A DNA stretch of 64,000 nucleotides from Pelecanus crispus. Lineage: Eukaryota > Chordata > Aves > Pelecaniformes > Pelecanidae. The notes below the pieces were generated by a model. That model worked only from the letters and a program-made list of their open reading frames with translations, searched no databases and was not told where the DNA came from. A program made the position numbers and the translations under genes. The stretch lies in NCBI RefSeq assembly GCF_030463565.1, contig NC_134643.1, positions 121,685,809 through 121,749,808 on the forward strand, read 5' to 3'. Shown here piece by piece: positions 28,201 through 37,800 of the stretch. Every line of letters starts with the position of its first letter. The stretch's first letter is position 1.

Positions 28201-31200
28201 TCACAATTCAGATGGGCAGTTAAGATCACATACTTGTCACGATTAGCTGACAGGCAGCAACTTGTTACTTCACTGCAACATAATCACACATACCGTCAGA
28301 AGCCTCTAACCCAAAGGGCAGAAACCGAACTTCCGAGTAGAACTGGAACCTAAGTCAGCCAAAACTACTAATGGTTTCTACTGGACTGGGTGAACAGCTT
28401 CAGCCAAAACAAAACGGTTCAAGTCGCATAAGTAGAAGTGTTGCTGGTGCTTTTCTCTTCGTCCCTAAGCTCTTTTGTCTGAGAAGAGAATACCAACCTA
28501 ATAGGTTCGAGGATGCCTAATTTACAGCCATGATTTGAACTTGGACCTCCCACCACTGAAGAAATTGCTGTAATCACCAAACCCACCCCCAAAAATCCCA
28601 AATGATCACATCACCTGAAGCAGTAAGCAGCATCTCCTCCTTCATGCAGACTGGCAAAGAGATGGCAGCTGCCACCTCCACAGAGCAAGAGACATTAAAA
28701 CAGGAAGCGCATCACCTCTAGCATACATGGGAAGTCCAGCACAAAACTCATGGCTGCTGCAGTTAAAATTGCCATTATAAAACTGCAATTCTGTCTACAG
28801 TGGTATTGTACAGCCAGCAAGTTCAGGAATTCTTGACCTACAGGGTATGCTGCAGATACCCCAATCTTTGCTGCTGAAGCTATTCCACTCTCAATAAAAT
28901 AATTAACTATTCAGTGAACAGAGACTGGTACCTCTGTAGTCCTCACAACGTGTATGCATTATAAGACAGTCTTACAGACAAAATGAGTTCTCACACACTC
29001 GCTAGCCTGCGCTATTCCCACCATTCTGTGAATAACACTGAGAACTTTTGTAAAACAGCTTTCACTTTCTCCACTTTCACTGAGAAAGCCCAGAAATGGA
29101 ACAATATCTGACTGTAAATCCTACCCTCCTCAAAAAAGTTTGAGATGTTTCACGCTTTATTTTAGTATGTATTGTTTTGCATGCACAGCTTCAGGCAACG
29201 CATGCTGGAAAGTTAAGAGAACAGTTTAAGAACTGGACTTCATGTTCTTAGCTAATACCATAAACACGCCTTCTGAGAACAGGACAGTAATTACACAGAC
29301 CCTGTATTTATTAACATCCTAGCTTTATGCATAAGTAGTCCTATGGAACTAGTCATACGTACAAATGATTACAGAACAGGGATTTCAGCAAGTACAGTTT
29401 TCTTCCCCATAACTGATGTTCAAATAAAATCCAGTGTTTTACCACCTTTCAGCAGCCAGCCATCAGAATTTCATTCAATATTTCGGACTGCATCAAACAA
29501 AAGCATCACACTTTTACTACGTCTGAGAGGAAGATGCACGATATAAAACATGCCCATTTCTAAAACGGAGATTAGTCACAGAATACCAAGAAACACTGCT
29601 TTCACTCAGAAGTCACGCATGCTTTCAGCACCAGATCAGCAAAAGAAGTGGGTTTTATTGTTTGAGAAACACTAAGCACTGTCTGTGCAATTAAGTTTTA
29701 TCAGGTAGCAACATGCTGAAATGAATGAAGTGAAAGCAATCATCTGCTAGAACTTCTGTTTATATTTAGGCAGGTAAGAATATTTCTGTTCTCTGTTTAC
29801 ATGAAAATTGAAAATGCTGCATGCCATTCTATTTGGGAAGGCTGCTTTGTACCCTTCCATACCACTGGTTTAAAACAGTACTATACACCCATAACATGGG
29901 CAAATAAATAAAAACAAAACCATTAGCAGGAGGGGTATGCTATCTACTTTTCGCTTTGTACTTCTACAGTTTTGTTAAAGATGAGTAGTTTTTCAGTTGT
30001 GTGTCTGTATGACAAGCAGTTGCAGAGAGTGAACTTTACACAGCATGACTTCATCACATGAGAGTAGTCTGCCATTTTTCCTGTTTCTGTTCAGCAAACA
30101 TGCACAGCAACCTAACCTTCAAAACGCATTAAACATTCTGGAATAGGTTCTGGCTTCACTTTAACTGATTATCTGCAACGAGAATATGCGCGCACTCTAT
30201 AGTCCATACAGGATCCGCAAAAGTCAAATCGTCAAACTGGGGCGGGAACGTCATCTAATCTAAGAATCATTTTAAGTCACGTGTCAAAAACTTTATAAAG
30301 TAGAGGCTAGAGTATTTTGTTATATATTATGCAAAAAAACAATCACGGTCCATTTTGTTTCCGATTCCGATTGGCTGACTAAGGAATCCAAAAAAAATCG
30401 TCAGAAGAAGACAGTGACCTTCTGCGTACCACGAAAGGAGACTGAACGCCTTACGCTTTCCAACCTACCTCCCCTGTCCCTAGTGCTGGGGTCGATCCCT
30501 TAGTCCTATCCCCGGGCGTCGTTTCTATGCAGAGGTAAGCCTCCTCGCAGTTTTCCCTCTCTCTATTCAACCTCCAGCCTATCCTGCCTGCCGCCTGTTC
30601 ACATGGCAGGTCTCTCGCCAAACCACTGCGAGGAAATAAAAGTGCCTCGCGCCCTGAAACGCGGCTTCCCCCTCCTTAACAACACGCACGCAGTGGGAAC
30701 GCCTCGGAACAGGGATCCCGGCTCGGACGCTCCCCAGTGGGGCGAGGAGGAAACTGGCGGGGGGCAGAGAGGGGAGCCCCAAGATCCCCTCAGAGACGTC
30801 CGCCCCCCACCCCCCCGCCGGCCCGGCCCGTGCGGGAGCCCGGGCTGCGGCGTCGCTCGGGGAACGCTCCAGGCCGCTGCAACGGCCGCGCCGGCGGCCG
30901 GCCTGACCCCGCTCGCCTCCATTTTACTCAGGAGACCCGATCTCCGTCCCCCCGCCGTCCCCCCGCCCCTCGGGCCGGCGGGAGGCCCCGGGCCGAGCCA
31001 GGCCGAGCCCTGCCCGGGCCCTCCCCAGCGCAGGCCTCTGGCGGCGCCGCACCGGGCCCGCGCGGCCCAGAGCCGGAAGCCGAGAGCGGGTTGGGGAGGG
31101 GGGAGCGATGGCGGCCACCGTGACCCCCCCACCCCCCGCTGCCCCGCCGCGGCCCCCCGCCCCGCGCTCCCCTCCCCCCCGCTCCCGGCTCCCACCTCCT

Positions 31201-31225
31201 GGTTGAAGGCGTTCACGGCCTCCAT
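1286..31225 (-). CDS. SCAF4: SCAF4, SR-related CTD-associated factor 4 (exons 1-15; 3' part outside window)
   Basis: This nuclear RNA-processing factor binds the phosphorylated C-terminal domain of RNA polymerase II. With SCAF8 it is known to suppress use of early polyadenylation sites and to promote correct termination. Fifteen exons join in phase to 600 codons plus one base; the vertebrate family is about 1,150 residues, so the proline/glutamine-rich C-terminal half is missing beyond position 1. Domains in order: CTD-interacting domain, residues about 1-140 (exons 1-5, with [16 protein letters not shown]); Pro/Gln-rich linker, about 150-400; RS-rich basic tract, about 405-465; RRM, about 480-555, with RNP2 LWVGQL (482-487) and RNP1 RGCAYIVM (515-522). 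The start is the ATG at 31225, giving [10 protein letters not shown], close to the human N-terminus. Introns are all GT-AG. The paralogue SCAF8 is the alternative; near-identity to SCAF4 and the adjacent HUNK gene argue for SCAF4. Confidence 0.96.
2168..2281 (-). CDS. SCAF4: SCAF4 coding exon 14 (residues 511-548, second half of RRM)
   Basis: Encodes [20 protein letters not shown] and [18 protein letters not shown], carrying RNP1 (RGCAYIVM) and the second RRM helix. The usual aromatic of RNP1 is present as tyrosine. The acceptor is CAAACAG, the donor GTACTT. Length 114 bases, phase 0 on both sides. Confidence 0.96.
3330..3430 (-). CDS. SCAF4: SCAF4 coding exon 13 (residues about 477-510, first half of RRM)
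   Basis: Encodes [20 protein letters not shown] and [13 protein letters not shown], the first beta strand (RNP2, LWVGQL) and first helix of the RNA-recognition motif. The acceptor is GATTGTAG, the donor GTAAGT. Length 101 bases, phase 0 at the end. Confidence 0.96.
5321..5511 (-). CDS. SCAF4: SCAF4 coding exon 12 (residues about 413-476, RS domain)
   Basis: Encodes the RS-rich basic segment [20 protein letters not shown], then [19 protein letters not shown] and [11 protein letters not shown]. The true reading frame uses the ACTAG acceptor at 5512-5514 and donor GTAAGT at 5320; a longer open frame across this region (5183-5560) is in another frame and is not the protein. Length 191 bases, ending with one base of a valine codon. 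RS tracts are substrates of SR-protein kinases in general. Confidence 0.95.
6959..7044 (-). CDS. SCAF4: SCAF4 coding exon 11 (residues about 385-412, start of RS tract)
   Basis: Encodes [20 protein letters not shown], then KSRSRSAS, the beginning of the arginine/serine tract. The acceptor is ATTTTAG, the donor GTAAAT. The 86-base exon ends two bases into an arginine codon that exon 12 completes. Confidence 0.95.
7896..7970. repeat. G/T-rich low-complexity tract in SCAF4 intron 10
   Basis: Runs of T separated by single or paired G, for example GGTTGGGGTTTTTTTGGGG and TTGTTGTTTTTGG. On the SCAF4 strand it is A/C-rich. Confidence 0.8.
8518..8685 (-). CDS. SCAF4: SCAF4 coding exon 10 (residues about 329-384)
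   Basis: Encodes the proline-rich stretch [34 protein letters not shown] and QKPHQQ. The acceptor is CCAAAG at 8686-8687, the donor GTGAGG. Length 168 bases, phase 0 on both sides, so it could be a cassette exon without disturbing the frame. Confidence 0.95.
9013..9121 (-). CDS. SCAF4: SCAF4 coding exon 9 (residues about 292-328)
   Basis: Completes the phenylalanine codon and encodes [19 protein letters not shown] and [12 protein letters not shown]. The acceptor is GTTTTAG, the donor GTAACT. Length 109 bases, phase 0 at the end. The methionine/glutamine/proline-rich linker is very similar to human SCAF4 (GFPGDGMQQP there). Confidence 0.94.
10827..10927 (-). CDS. SCAF4: SCAF4 coding exon 8 (residues about 259-291 plus two bases)
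   Basis: Encodes [20 protein letters not shown] and a Ser/Pro-rich tail ending QPA. The acidic RFDYDDEPE segment matches the family. The acceptor is CTTTCAG, the donor GTAAGT. The 101-base exon ends with two bases of a phenylalanine codon. The segment after KKED is shorter than the Ala/Pro-rich human equivalent, a lineage difference in low-complexity sequence. Confidence 0.93.
11300..11476 (-). CDS. SCAF4: SCAF4 coding exon 7 (residues about 200-258)
   Basis: Encodes [17 protein letters not shown], then a [13 protein letters not shown] helix-like stretch and two PPEQK copies, ending SFDK. The acceptor is TTTGTAG, the donor GTAAGT (a perfect U1 match after AAA). Length 177 bases, phase 0 on both sides. 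Glutamine-rich, with no catalytic motif. Confidence 0.95.
12029..12168 (-). CDS. SCAF4: SCAF4 coding exon 6 (residues about 153-199)
   Basis: Completes the split glycine codon and then encodes [13 protein letters not shown] and the conserved [21 protein letters not shown]. The acceptor is CTCTCAG at 12169-12170, the donor GTAACC at 12028. Length 140 bases. The proline-rich linker differs from human at several positions, while the [14 protein letters not shown] segment is unchanged. Confidence 0.95.
13395..13410. repeat. (TC)n tract in SCAF4 intron 5
   Basis: About seven TC units followed by a short T run. On the transcribed (minus) strand this is a GA repeat. Confidence 0.8.
14646..14781 (-). 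CDS. SCAF4: SCAF4 coding exon 5 (residues 108-152 plus one base)
   Basis: Encodes the last CID helices ([17 protein letters not shown] and onward) and the start of a low-complexity linker ending ENATNNEG. The acceptor is TCAACAG, the donor GTATGA. The 136-base exon ends after the first base of a glycine codon, and exon 6 completes that codon. Confidence 0.95.
17072..17233 (-). CDS. SCAF4: SCAF4 coding exon 4 (residues 54-107, CID core)
   Basis: Encodes the CID core, beginning [20 protein letters not shown] and ending CPSEDK. Residues in this stretch form the groove that contacts the phosphorylated polymerase II CTD in CID proteins (family knowledge). The acceptor is TTTTCAG, the donor GTACAA. 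Length 162 bases, phase 0 on both sides. Confidence 0.97.
18140..18184 (-). CDS. SCAF4: SCAF4 coding exon 3 (residues 39-53, CID)
   Basis: A 45-base exon encoding [15 protein letters not shown], a CID helix. The acceptor is TTCCAG at 18185-18186 and the donor is GTAAAA starting at 18139. It is phase 0 on both sides, so skipping it would keep the frame but delete a CID helix. It is too short to be found as an open frame and was identified by homology and phase. Confidence 0.95.
18797..18880 (-). CDS. SCAF4: SCAF4 coding exon 2 (residues 11-38, CID)
   Basis: Encodes the first helices of the CTD-interacting domain, beginning [16 protein letters not shown] and ending AAIKAIK. The acceptor is a TTTAG ending at 18881 and the donor is GTAAAG at 18796. 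Length 84 bases, phase 0 on both sides. It is separated from exon 1 by a 12.3-kb intron. Confidence 0.96.
19209..19253. repeat. Poly-A tract (poly-T on SCAF4 strand)
   Basis: Thirty A in a row, one G, then fourteen A. It may be a simple-repeat expansion; no retrocopy is recognisable just upstream on the plus strand. Confidence 0.9.
22399..22482. repeat. AT/AC-rich microsatellite
   Basis: Mixed TA, CA and ATATGC dinucleotide repeats in SCAF4 intron 1; likely length-polymorphic. Short open frames across it (Tyr/Ile-rich) are artefacts. Confidence 0.9.
25480..26130 (+). mobile_element. CR1 LINE, 5'-truncated with internal deletion
   Basis: A chicken-repeat-1 non-LTR retrotransposon fragment inserted antisense to SCAF4. 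The first part (about 25480-25735) encodes the end of the reverse transcriptase core with VPQGSVLG and LFSIFIND; the catalytic-box region reads FADN instead of the usual F/YADD. An in-frame TGA follows at about 25645. Near 25735 the coding region jumps to the far 3' part (CCTGGAGAAGAGAAGGCTGC and onward), which continues to the typical avian 3' end with GATGACCTCTAAAGGTCCC and the short tail repeats at 26115-26130. Several hundred bases expected between these blocks are missing, so it cannot move by itself. Comparison with a generic CR1 is from memory. Confidence 0.93.
30279..30540 (+). promoter_or_regulatory. Possible plus-strand promoter and first exon inside SCAF4 intron 1
   Basis: A CACGTG E-box (30280-30285), a TTTATAAAG TATA-like site (about 30291-30299) and an inverted CCAAT box (ATTGG, about 30369-30373) are followed by unique sequence ending in CAGAG and a strong donor GTAAGC at about 30535. 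The order is what one would see for an antisense non-coding transcript starting near the SCAF4 island, but every element is short and could occur by chance. Confidence 0.2.
31196..31225 (-). CDS. SCAF4: SCAF4 coding exon 1 (residues 1-10)
   Basis: Encodes [10 protein letters not shown], followed directly by a GTGGGA splice donor (31195-31194). The ATG at 31225-31223 is preceded by GCCAAC and followed by G, a good initiation context. The exon lies in a strong CpG island, as expected for a housekeeping first exon. Thirty bases, phase 0 at its end. Confidence 0.94.
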
Positions 31226-31827
31226 GTTGGCGGCGGCGGCTGATGCGGGCGGGCGCCCGCGCGGGGGAGGGGAGGGGAGGGGGAGGAGGGGCGGCTCGGT
31301 CCCGCTCAGGGGCTGCGCGCGGACATGGCCGTTCGGCGGCGGCGGCGGGGCTCGCGCTCTCCCTCGCTTCCCTCGCTCGGTGCGGCGTCTCGCTGGCAGG
31401 GCCCCGGCACAGACCGTCTCTCCCAGCGGGATGGCGGAGCCCACGCCGCGCACAGCACCCTGGGATCGTGCAGGCCTCCCGGCCCCGCGCCACCCACAGG
31501 AGAGAGAAGTGGGGGGAGGAAGGGGGGGGGGGTAGGAGAGGGAGGGAGGGAGCGCGCGCGCGGCGCGGCGAGGGCACCACGTGACCGGGGGCCGGGTTAC
31601 TCCCCGGGCCCCGCCATGTCAGCGCCGGCCCCGCCCCCGGGGAGGGGAAATGGCGGGGATAAAGCCCTGCCCGCCGCCACTCCTGCAGCCGGCAGCCTCA
31701 TCCCTCCGTTGTCGGGGTGGGCGGCGGCGTCTGCACAGAGCCAGGCGACTGCCCGGCTCGTCCCCCTCGGGGGAGGCCGCCGCTCCTGTGGCGTTGTTGG
31801 GGTGGCCGGGACCGGGTGGGTTAGGCC

Positions 31828-31872
31828 GGGCCGGGCCGGGCCGGGCCGGGCCTGGCCTGGCCTGGCCTGGCC
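31828..31872. repeat. Pentanucleotide repeat (GGGCC then TGGCC)
   Basis: Five GGGCC units (31828-31852) run into four TGGCC units (to 31872) at the outer edge of the SCAF4 CpG island. The GGG tracts separated by CC satisfy the canonical G-quadruplex pattern on the plus strand. Confidence 0.85.
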
Positions 31873-34800
31873 CCGCTCGGTTCCCTGGGAGGGGTGCGGG
31901 GCAGTGTGCGCCTTTGGGCCGAGGCGGCGCGGGGGCTAGGGTGAGAGCGGCGCCCGCTTCCGTGTTTACAACTTAAAAATCGCTTTTTTTTTTTTTTTTT
32001 TTTTAATATCCCCCGTAATCGTCTTTGGCAGGTGGCACAGAGGCGGCGCTAAACCCCGCTCTGAATGGAGCGAAGGAGCGGCGCTGGAGCGTGTTTGGTA
32101 CCTAGCGTGGCCGGTACCCTCACGGTGGAAGAAACCGTGCTGCTTGTGTAAATATAAAACAGAGCAAAACTGAAAGGCTGTTTTCAAAGTCAAGTGTTTT
32201 GCACTTGGTAAAGAAGACGGTTAACCAGTGACTACATTCATGCTAACAATGGCTGCTAATGTTCATGAGAAAACTGCATGTATGCTTCAAAGTGTAGCTT
32301 CAAGGACATTAGCGGGTTATTGGCATCTATTAAAGAGCATGTTTGTCAAGTACACTAGTAATGTCTTGGCATCAATGTCAAATCATAGTCGTTTCAGGTT
32401 TGCAGAGTGCTGTATAATACAGTATGTTTGAAATACGTTAACTTAGAATTTAATTGTTTAACTCTGGTCCAGTACATTAGCAAGGGAGTAAATTGGAAAG
32501 GGGGAGACTCAGAATGTTGCAGAAATCTCACAGAAAGTGTATTTGGCTTTATTTTGCATTCTGTTACTAAACTGTGTCTGATGTTTCAGTTGTTAATCAA
32601 ATGCAGATTACTTTTAGGAGTCTCTTCTCCCTGTCATTTTGAAAGTCAAAGTTGAGAGTAACAGGAACTCTTGTTCTACTCAGGTTATGAAATGCATAAG
32701 GAGGAGTTTGTGTACAGTGACATGGCTGATATTCAGAGGAATCTTTAAAATAAGGTCTGGTGGCAAATGGAGAGCTTTTCCAGATGTTGTGAATTTCTAT
32801 ATGTTGATCTTTTATTGGGGAAAAGATAACTCTAGCTTTCATAGTTTTTTTTTAAAGAAAGCTGCCAAGCTAGAGAAGAATGAGGAATAAATAATGTTGC
32901 CCATCTAGTGTCAGTGTCTTTGCTTTTTGTGATATTTGCCAGTTTCAGCATGGTAAATTGCTTCGTATGTAGTTTTTACTACTGTTCTTGTTCATGTCAC
33001 AGTCCAAAAGTTCACAAAAGGCAGTTCATTCTGCCACCTGAAAAATATGAATAGCAAAGGTACAACTGGAGTATGCGGTGAGAGGTTGGAAAAAATGCAA
33101 ATCATCTCTGTCCAGTTCTTGCATCAGCTAAAAAGCTTTCTGAGAAGTAAGAATGATTTCTTTGAGGGCTCTTGGCTTAGGGAGAGAGAGTGGACTTCCT
33201 GCATTGGTGATGTATCAATTAATTTTCAGGTTTGAAACCTAGGTGTTAAATGGTGACAGCTGTTTTTATAATGTTGAGTACTTGACATTGTGTTCCTTTC
33301 AATATATACTTGATAATACAAATGCAGCTCCCTCAACACATTGTTAGGAGCTTATACAAAGTACAGAAAAACAAAATCTTCCCAGGACAGGAAAGGCTGC
33401 CAGTGGTTCTGGAAATTCACATTAAATTTGGGAGTTCTTTTGCCTATTAGAACTTTTAAAGTTTTTTTTATACTACATATTTGCCTTTTGGAGGGTGTCG
33501 CTACAGGTTCTAGAGGTGACTCCTCTAAAAACTGAGTGTTAAATGCTTTCAGTTTTCCTCATTGCTGTTTATGTATTAGGTATTCTTTTTAAATAAGATT
33601 CATAATAAAGCAGTCTGCTTTTGTATTATGTTTCTAATCAGACTTTGTGCATAATTGGATTTTACATAACCTGCAGGGGGACAAATAACGTAGGTCTACC
33701 TAGATGTGTTTCAAAATTGTCTAGTACAAGCACTGGTAGCTGCAGTGCCTTGGTGCTCAATGGGCTAGCTGTGTTAGTGCTTACCTTGCTGTGCTAAGCT
33801 CCCTGCCCATTCCCCTACCAAGCTAAAATCTGGTGTGGTTGTGTCTGTGCTGTAATATGGTCCTGGGTTCGCCTGCAATATAGACAAATCCTCAGGGTCT
33901 GTAGAACTATCCCTGGCAACTTTTGTTCATTGAGAATTAAATTCTGATTCCTCAGGAGCTGAATGTTAGGATTTAGGGGTTGGATAGGGTGAAGTAGGTT
34001 AATTACTGCAGCATTAGATTTAAGTCTGGGTTTTACTAGGCTGTGGCTTTGCTGTTCAAAGCACATCTGCTTCGTCAAGATAATATGCTCAGTAATTTTG
34101 AAGTAAAATTTGCCATTGCTTATATTGTATTATGGCTACCTGTAGAGAGAAGAGACAATCATAATTTTTTACTGAAAAGCATGTTCTTTTCATTATGCTT
34201 TTGTCAGTTTTACATTTGCAGGTACTTGAGCTTACAGCAGGCTTATTTAAAGTTGCTTGTATAACAACATTAGGCATTGTAAAAATATATGGTATATGAT
34301 GCCCAGCGTTGTGTTATATATTTGTACAATATAAAGGATGGTCCTTGCCTCAAAGACCATGCAATCCAGTGTGGCTCACAGAGTATTTAATATCACTCTT
34401 GTTGTTTGTATAATATATATTTTAAAATATTGTTGCATACTATTGCATATGTCTTATGTTTTAACAGTTTTGACTTATGTTGGTGCATGGGTTTAGTTTG
34501 TTCAGCTTGCTTACTTTTGTTTCTGACAGATGGGCAATAAATGGGCACACCAATGTATGGAAATTGCTGTTGAGAACAAATTATGGTTACTTGATGTAAT
34601 GATTCTTTTTGTCTTTGTACCAGCTGATGAAATACATGTGCAAGTCTTATTCAAGCTTGCTGAAATCCAAAATGTTTTTTTAATTCAGTATAGTCCTTGT
34701 CATTTTGTACGTAATGAAATACAGTTAGCTTAAGCATTTAGAGTTTTACATAATGATGTCTGTCATTTTTTTTCTTGCAGGTCTTGATCTTTGAAATGTT

Positions 34801-37800
34801 AAGAATCCTAAACTTTGCTCAGTCTCCTAAATTATTAGCATCGTGCATCATTATTGACAATGACAACCATCATCCATAAAAATGTTGTATTGCCTGTTCT
34901 TTGATTATCTGTGTCTGCCTATCAGTGTTTCTCTGACTCATATGATAAGGATTAGTTATCACTTGTGCATTATCACTCTCTAATTTACTGGTGTAATTTA
35001 ACTTAGGGGCCAACTTTGTTTTTTGACTAGAATCTCCTGGAATCCGGTGTTCTATAGAGAGACAAAACTTTTTCCTGCAATGTTCAATATATTGCTGTAG
35101 CTTTATATTCTTTATTAAAATAATACTGTATATGTTTACCAGGATTTATAAGTAATTGCAGCGTGATTGGCACTCTGCGTAGATCTGCCTCGCACCATGG
35201 AGAGGGACTTACTGTTCTCTAAATGTTGGCATCAAATACAGGCCACCCTAAAATCAGATCCCTGAAATCAATAGGTCTTTGAGGGAAGTTTGTCTTTCCC
35301 TCACTGTTTGTACTCTGGCATGATTAAACTTGTAGGCCTGGCACCATGATTCTGTACTTGAGTTAAACTGACACTTATGGATGCTGATTTGTTCTTTTAC
35401 TGTTTGTAAACTCAAGTATTACTGACAAGCAGACTGTAGTGGAACTGTGCTTTTGGAAACTTCATGGGACAGGGAATATTTTGCTTGCCTGCTTAGTGGA
35501 GTGAATCAGTGTGCAGACTCTTTGGACAGAGCTAGCTTTCAGTTTGATTTTAAGTTCCACTGTATGTACACAGGTATAGTTTAAGGTCCTGGCTTCTAGT
35601 CTAGAAAACCTTGTAAAGTTTAGCAGCTGGTCACCTCAGAGGTTGACTCTTCCTTTGCACTGTTGGAGTGATTTAAGTGACCAAAGTAAAATGAGGAGAT
35701 TCTGCAGGTAGCCTTCTGATGCAGATGGCTGGATCTGATATTCTAAGATATTAAGATATAAGGCACTTAAGCTTTTCTAGCTGTGGGGCTTTTTCTTGTA
35801 TTCTCAATGAATGTCAAGACTTGAGCATGGTGTAAAATACTTCTTTCTGGCCAGGGGGTTAGTTCTGAACTACTTACTGAGGCAAGTTGGAGTAGTGGGA
35901 ATTTATGGATTTTTGTCTGTTGTGAGTATTTAGGCTTTTATGCTCTGCCATAATTTTGCTACTGTATACTTGGCTTTAGTGTTAATTTTTTTTTTTCTAC
36001 TGCTGATGAGACTATCTGAAAAGGCTGTTGATGGATATCTAACCACTGAGGGTGTGGCTTGTCTTTATCTGATGCTTAGTGTAACCATTTATTTTAATAT
36101 TTCGCAGGCAGGAGGAAACCTCTGCCTGTAACAAAATATCTTGGATAACCATATGGAAATGGGACTGCCCGCTAATCCCCTGCCTCCAGTGGATCTGGAA
36201 TATTACCCCAGTATTTACAGAGATTCCACATCATACAGCATGATAATGATGAACTCACTTTGCAACTCCTTATTAAGTGAATGGAGGTTTTGTACTTGAA
36301 AGCTTATAGAATAGAAGGTAGAAGACAAACTGCCATTTAGGTTTTCAGTGCAATGTAGGCTTGCTTTTGCTGGTAGACACATGAGAACAGACTTCCCACT
36401 TTGCTCCTCCATAGTTATCTCACCAGCCTCTTCTGGTTTGATGTGGAGGCTGGCAAGATTATGAGACTAGACAAGGTTTTATTGTAGGTGCAAGACTGAA
36501 GATCAAAGTATATCAGAAATTACTTCCTTTTCTGGTAATACTGTGGTACTGCTGTTCCTGCTGTCCAGCAGAGGCACAGAGACTGCCAAGAGCTAACAGC
36601 CATTAAACAAAGACTAATTCATTCTTTTGAAAAATATAGTGTTTAACTGTGGCTTAAGAGATGATGTGGACACGTGGAATTTAGGACACAGGGCAAGGGA
36701 AACAGATACAGACGTATATATTATATGTGATGGTTAATAGTCTGTTTAGCGCAATACAGGGTTTATAAGAACAACTGTAACAAATGTGTTTGTCACATTA
36801 AAATTAATTATTCAGTGCTTTAGAAAGCCTGCACAATAGGAAGCAAGGGTTTTTTTTAATTAGGAATCACAAATGACATTTTTTTAGTGAATCATTTATT
36901 TGAAAAAAAGCCTGCAATTCTAAGGCAGCCACCATTCTGAGTTTGAGTTAATTTCTAGGCATGTGTGTAAGCCAATAGCAATAAAAATTTTAGAAGTGTG
37001 AAACTCTTCACCACTTGTAAAACCTCTGCCTCTTTCTGGTAACTTTGTGGTCCTAATTCTTTATCCCCTTTCTTGTTAGATATTTTAAAACAAAGTATTT
37101 AATTTTGGTTTAAATGAAATTTGACTTCAAAGGGTTTTTCCCATGCCCTCCATAAGTGAGGTGAGAAGAAGCAAAAAAAACTGTATGTGTCCAACTGGAT
37201 AGGAATTATGTTTGTTTTCTGTGTTTGCTTGTTTGTTTAGGAGAAAAAAAAATCAGGTTACATAGTCAACAGAAGGAGAAAATGCTGTCTTTATGAAACC
37301 AGTTTTCAGCTTACTGTGTTTCATGTGAGTAAAACCTGGGGGTGTTCACCTCTTTTAGCACTGATACCTGTTTTGCAAAATCAGTTCTGAATAGGATCAA
37401 ACCTTGATGTCCTTATTTAGGTCCTGTGCTTCTGAATTTCACCAAGATAAATCTTCCTCAGCTTTCAGTGGTTTTCAGTGATGTGTTCTGCAGGCCTCAG
37501 TTCCTTCACTCTCTACTTAACCTTCTATTTGGCATCAGTAGATCAGAAGCGCTGGGGGCTTTGTCCTTTGTGATTATCACAAAACCCATCACGCTCACTT
37601 TAGTTCTCAAAAGAGTTTGTGCCAAACATCTTGCACAGAAACAATAAATAGCTCCCTATTGTTCCTTTTAGCCTCTCTCCTTCCCTCCCCCTATTATCTA
37701 GGGCAAAAGGGGTTCTGGATTTTAAAGTGATTTCTATTTGTGTATAATCTGTTTGCAGTATATTGTATAATCTGTGTTTACGGTAACCCATTCTGTTGAA

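Larger units (their letters stand above)
18881..31195 (-). other. SCAF4: SCAF4 intron 1 (12.3 kb)
   Basis: The long first intron separates the CpG-island exon from exon 2. It holds a long A tract (19209-19253), an AT/AC microsatellite (about 22399-22482), the CR1 copy (about 25480-26130) and a promoter-like stretch near 30.28-30.54 kb. No other coding sequence is recognisable. Large size is common for first introns, which often contain enhancers; none can be proven from the sequence alone. Confidence 0.85.
30700..31960. promoter_or_regulatory. SCAF4: CpG island promoter of SCAF4
   Basis: This stretch is extremely GC-rich with dense CpG, centred on the SCAF4 start codon. It extends about 0.7 kb upstream of the ATG on the minus strand. 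A palindromic CACGTG E-box lies at 31578-31583, about 350 bases upstream of the ATG. No TATA box is obvious, as usual for CpG-island promoters. The transcription start cannot be fixed from sequence. The very long open frames on both strands here come from GC bias. Confidence 0.85.

Noticed and set aside
30462..30515. GGGTCGATCCC resembling a tRNA B box
   Set aside because: One consensus base is wrong, and no acceptor, D or anticodon stems can be folded around it.
30599..31580. Very long open frames on both strands (up to 310 codons) across the SCAF4 CpG island
   Set aside because: They are Pro/Arg/Gly/Ala-rich in every frame on both strands, as expected where stop codons are rare, and they overlap the true SCAF4 first exon. 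No domain is seen.
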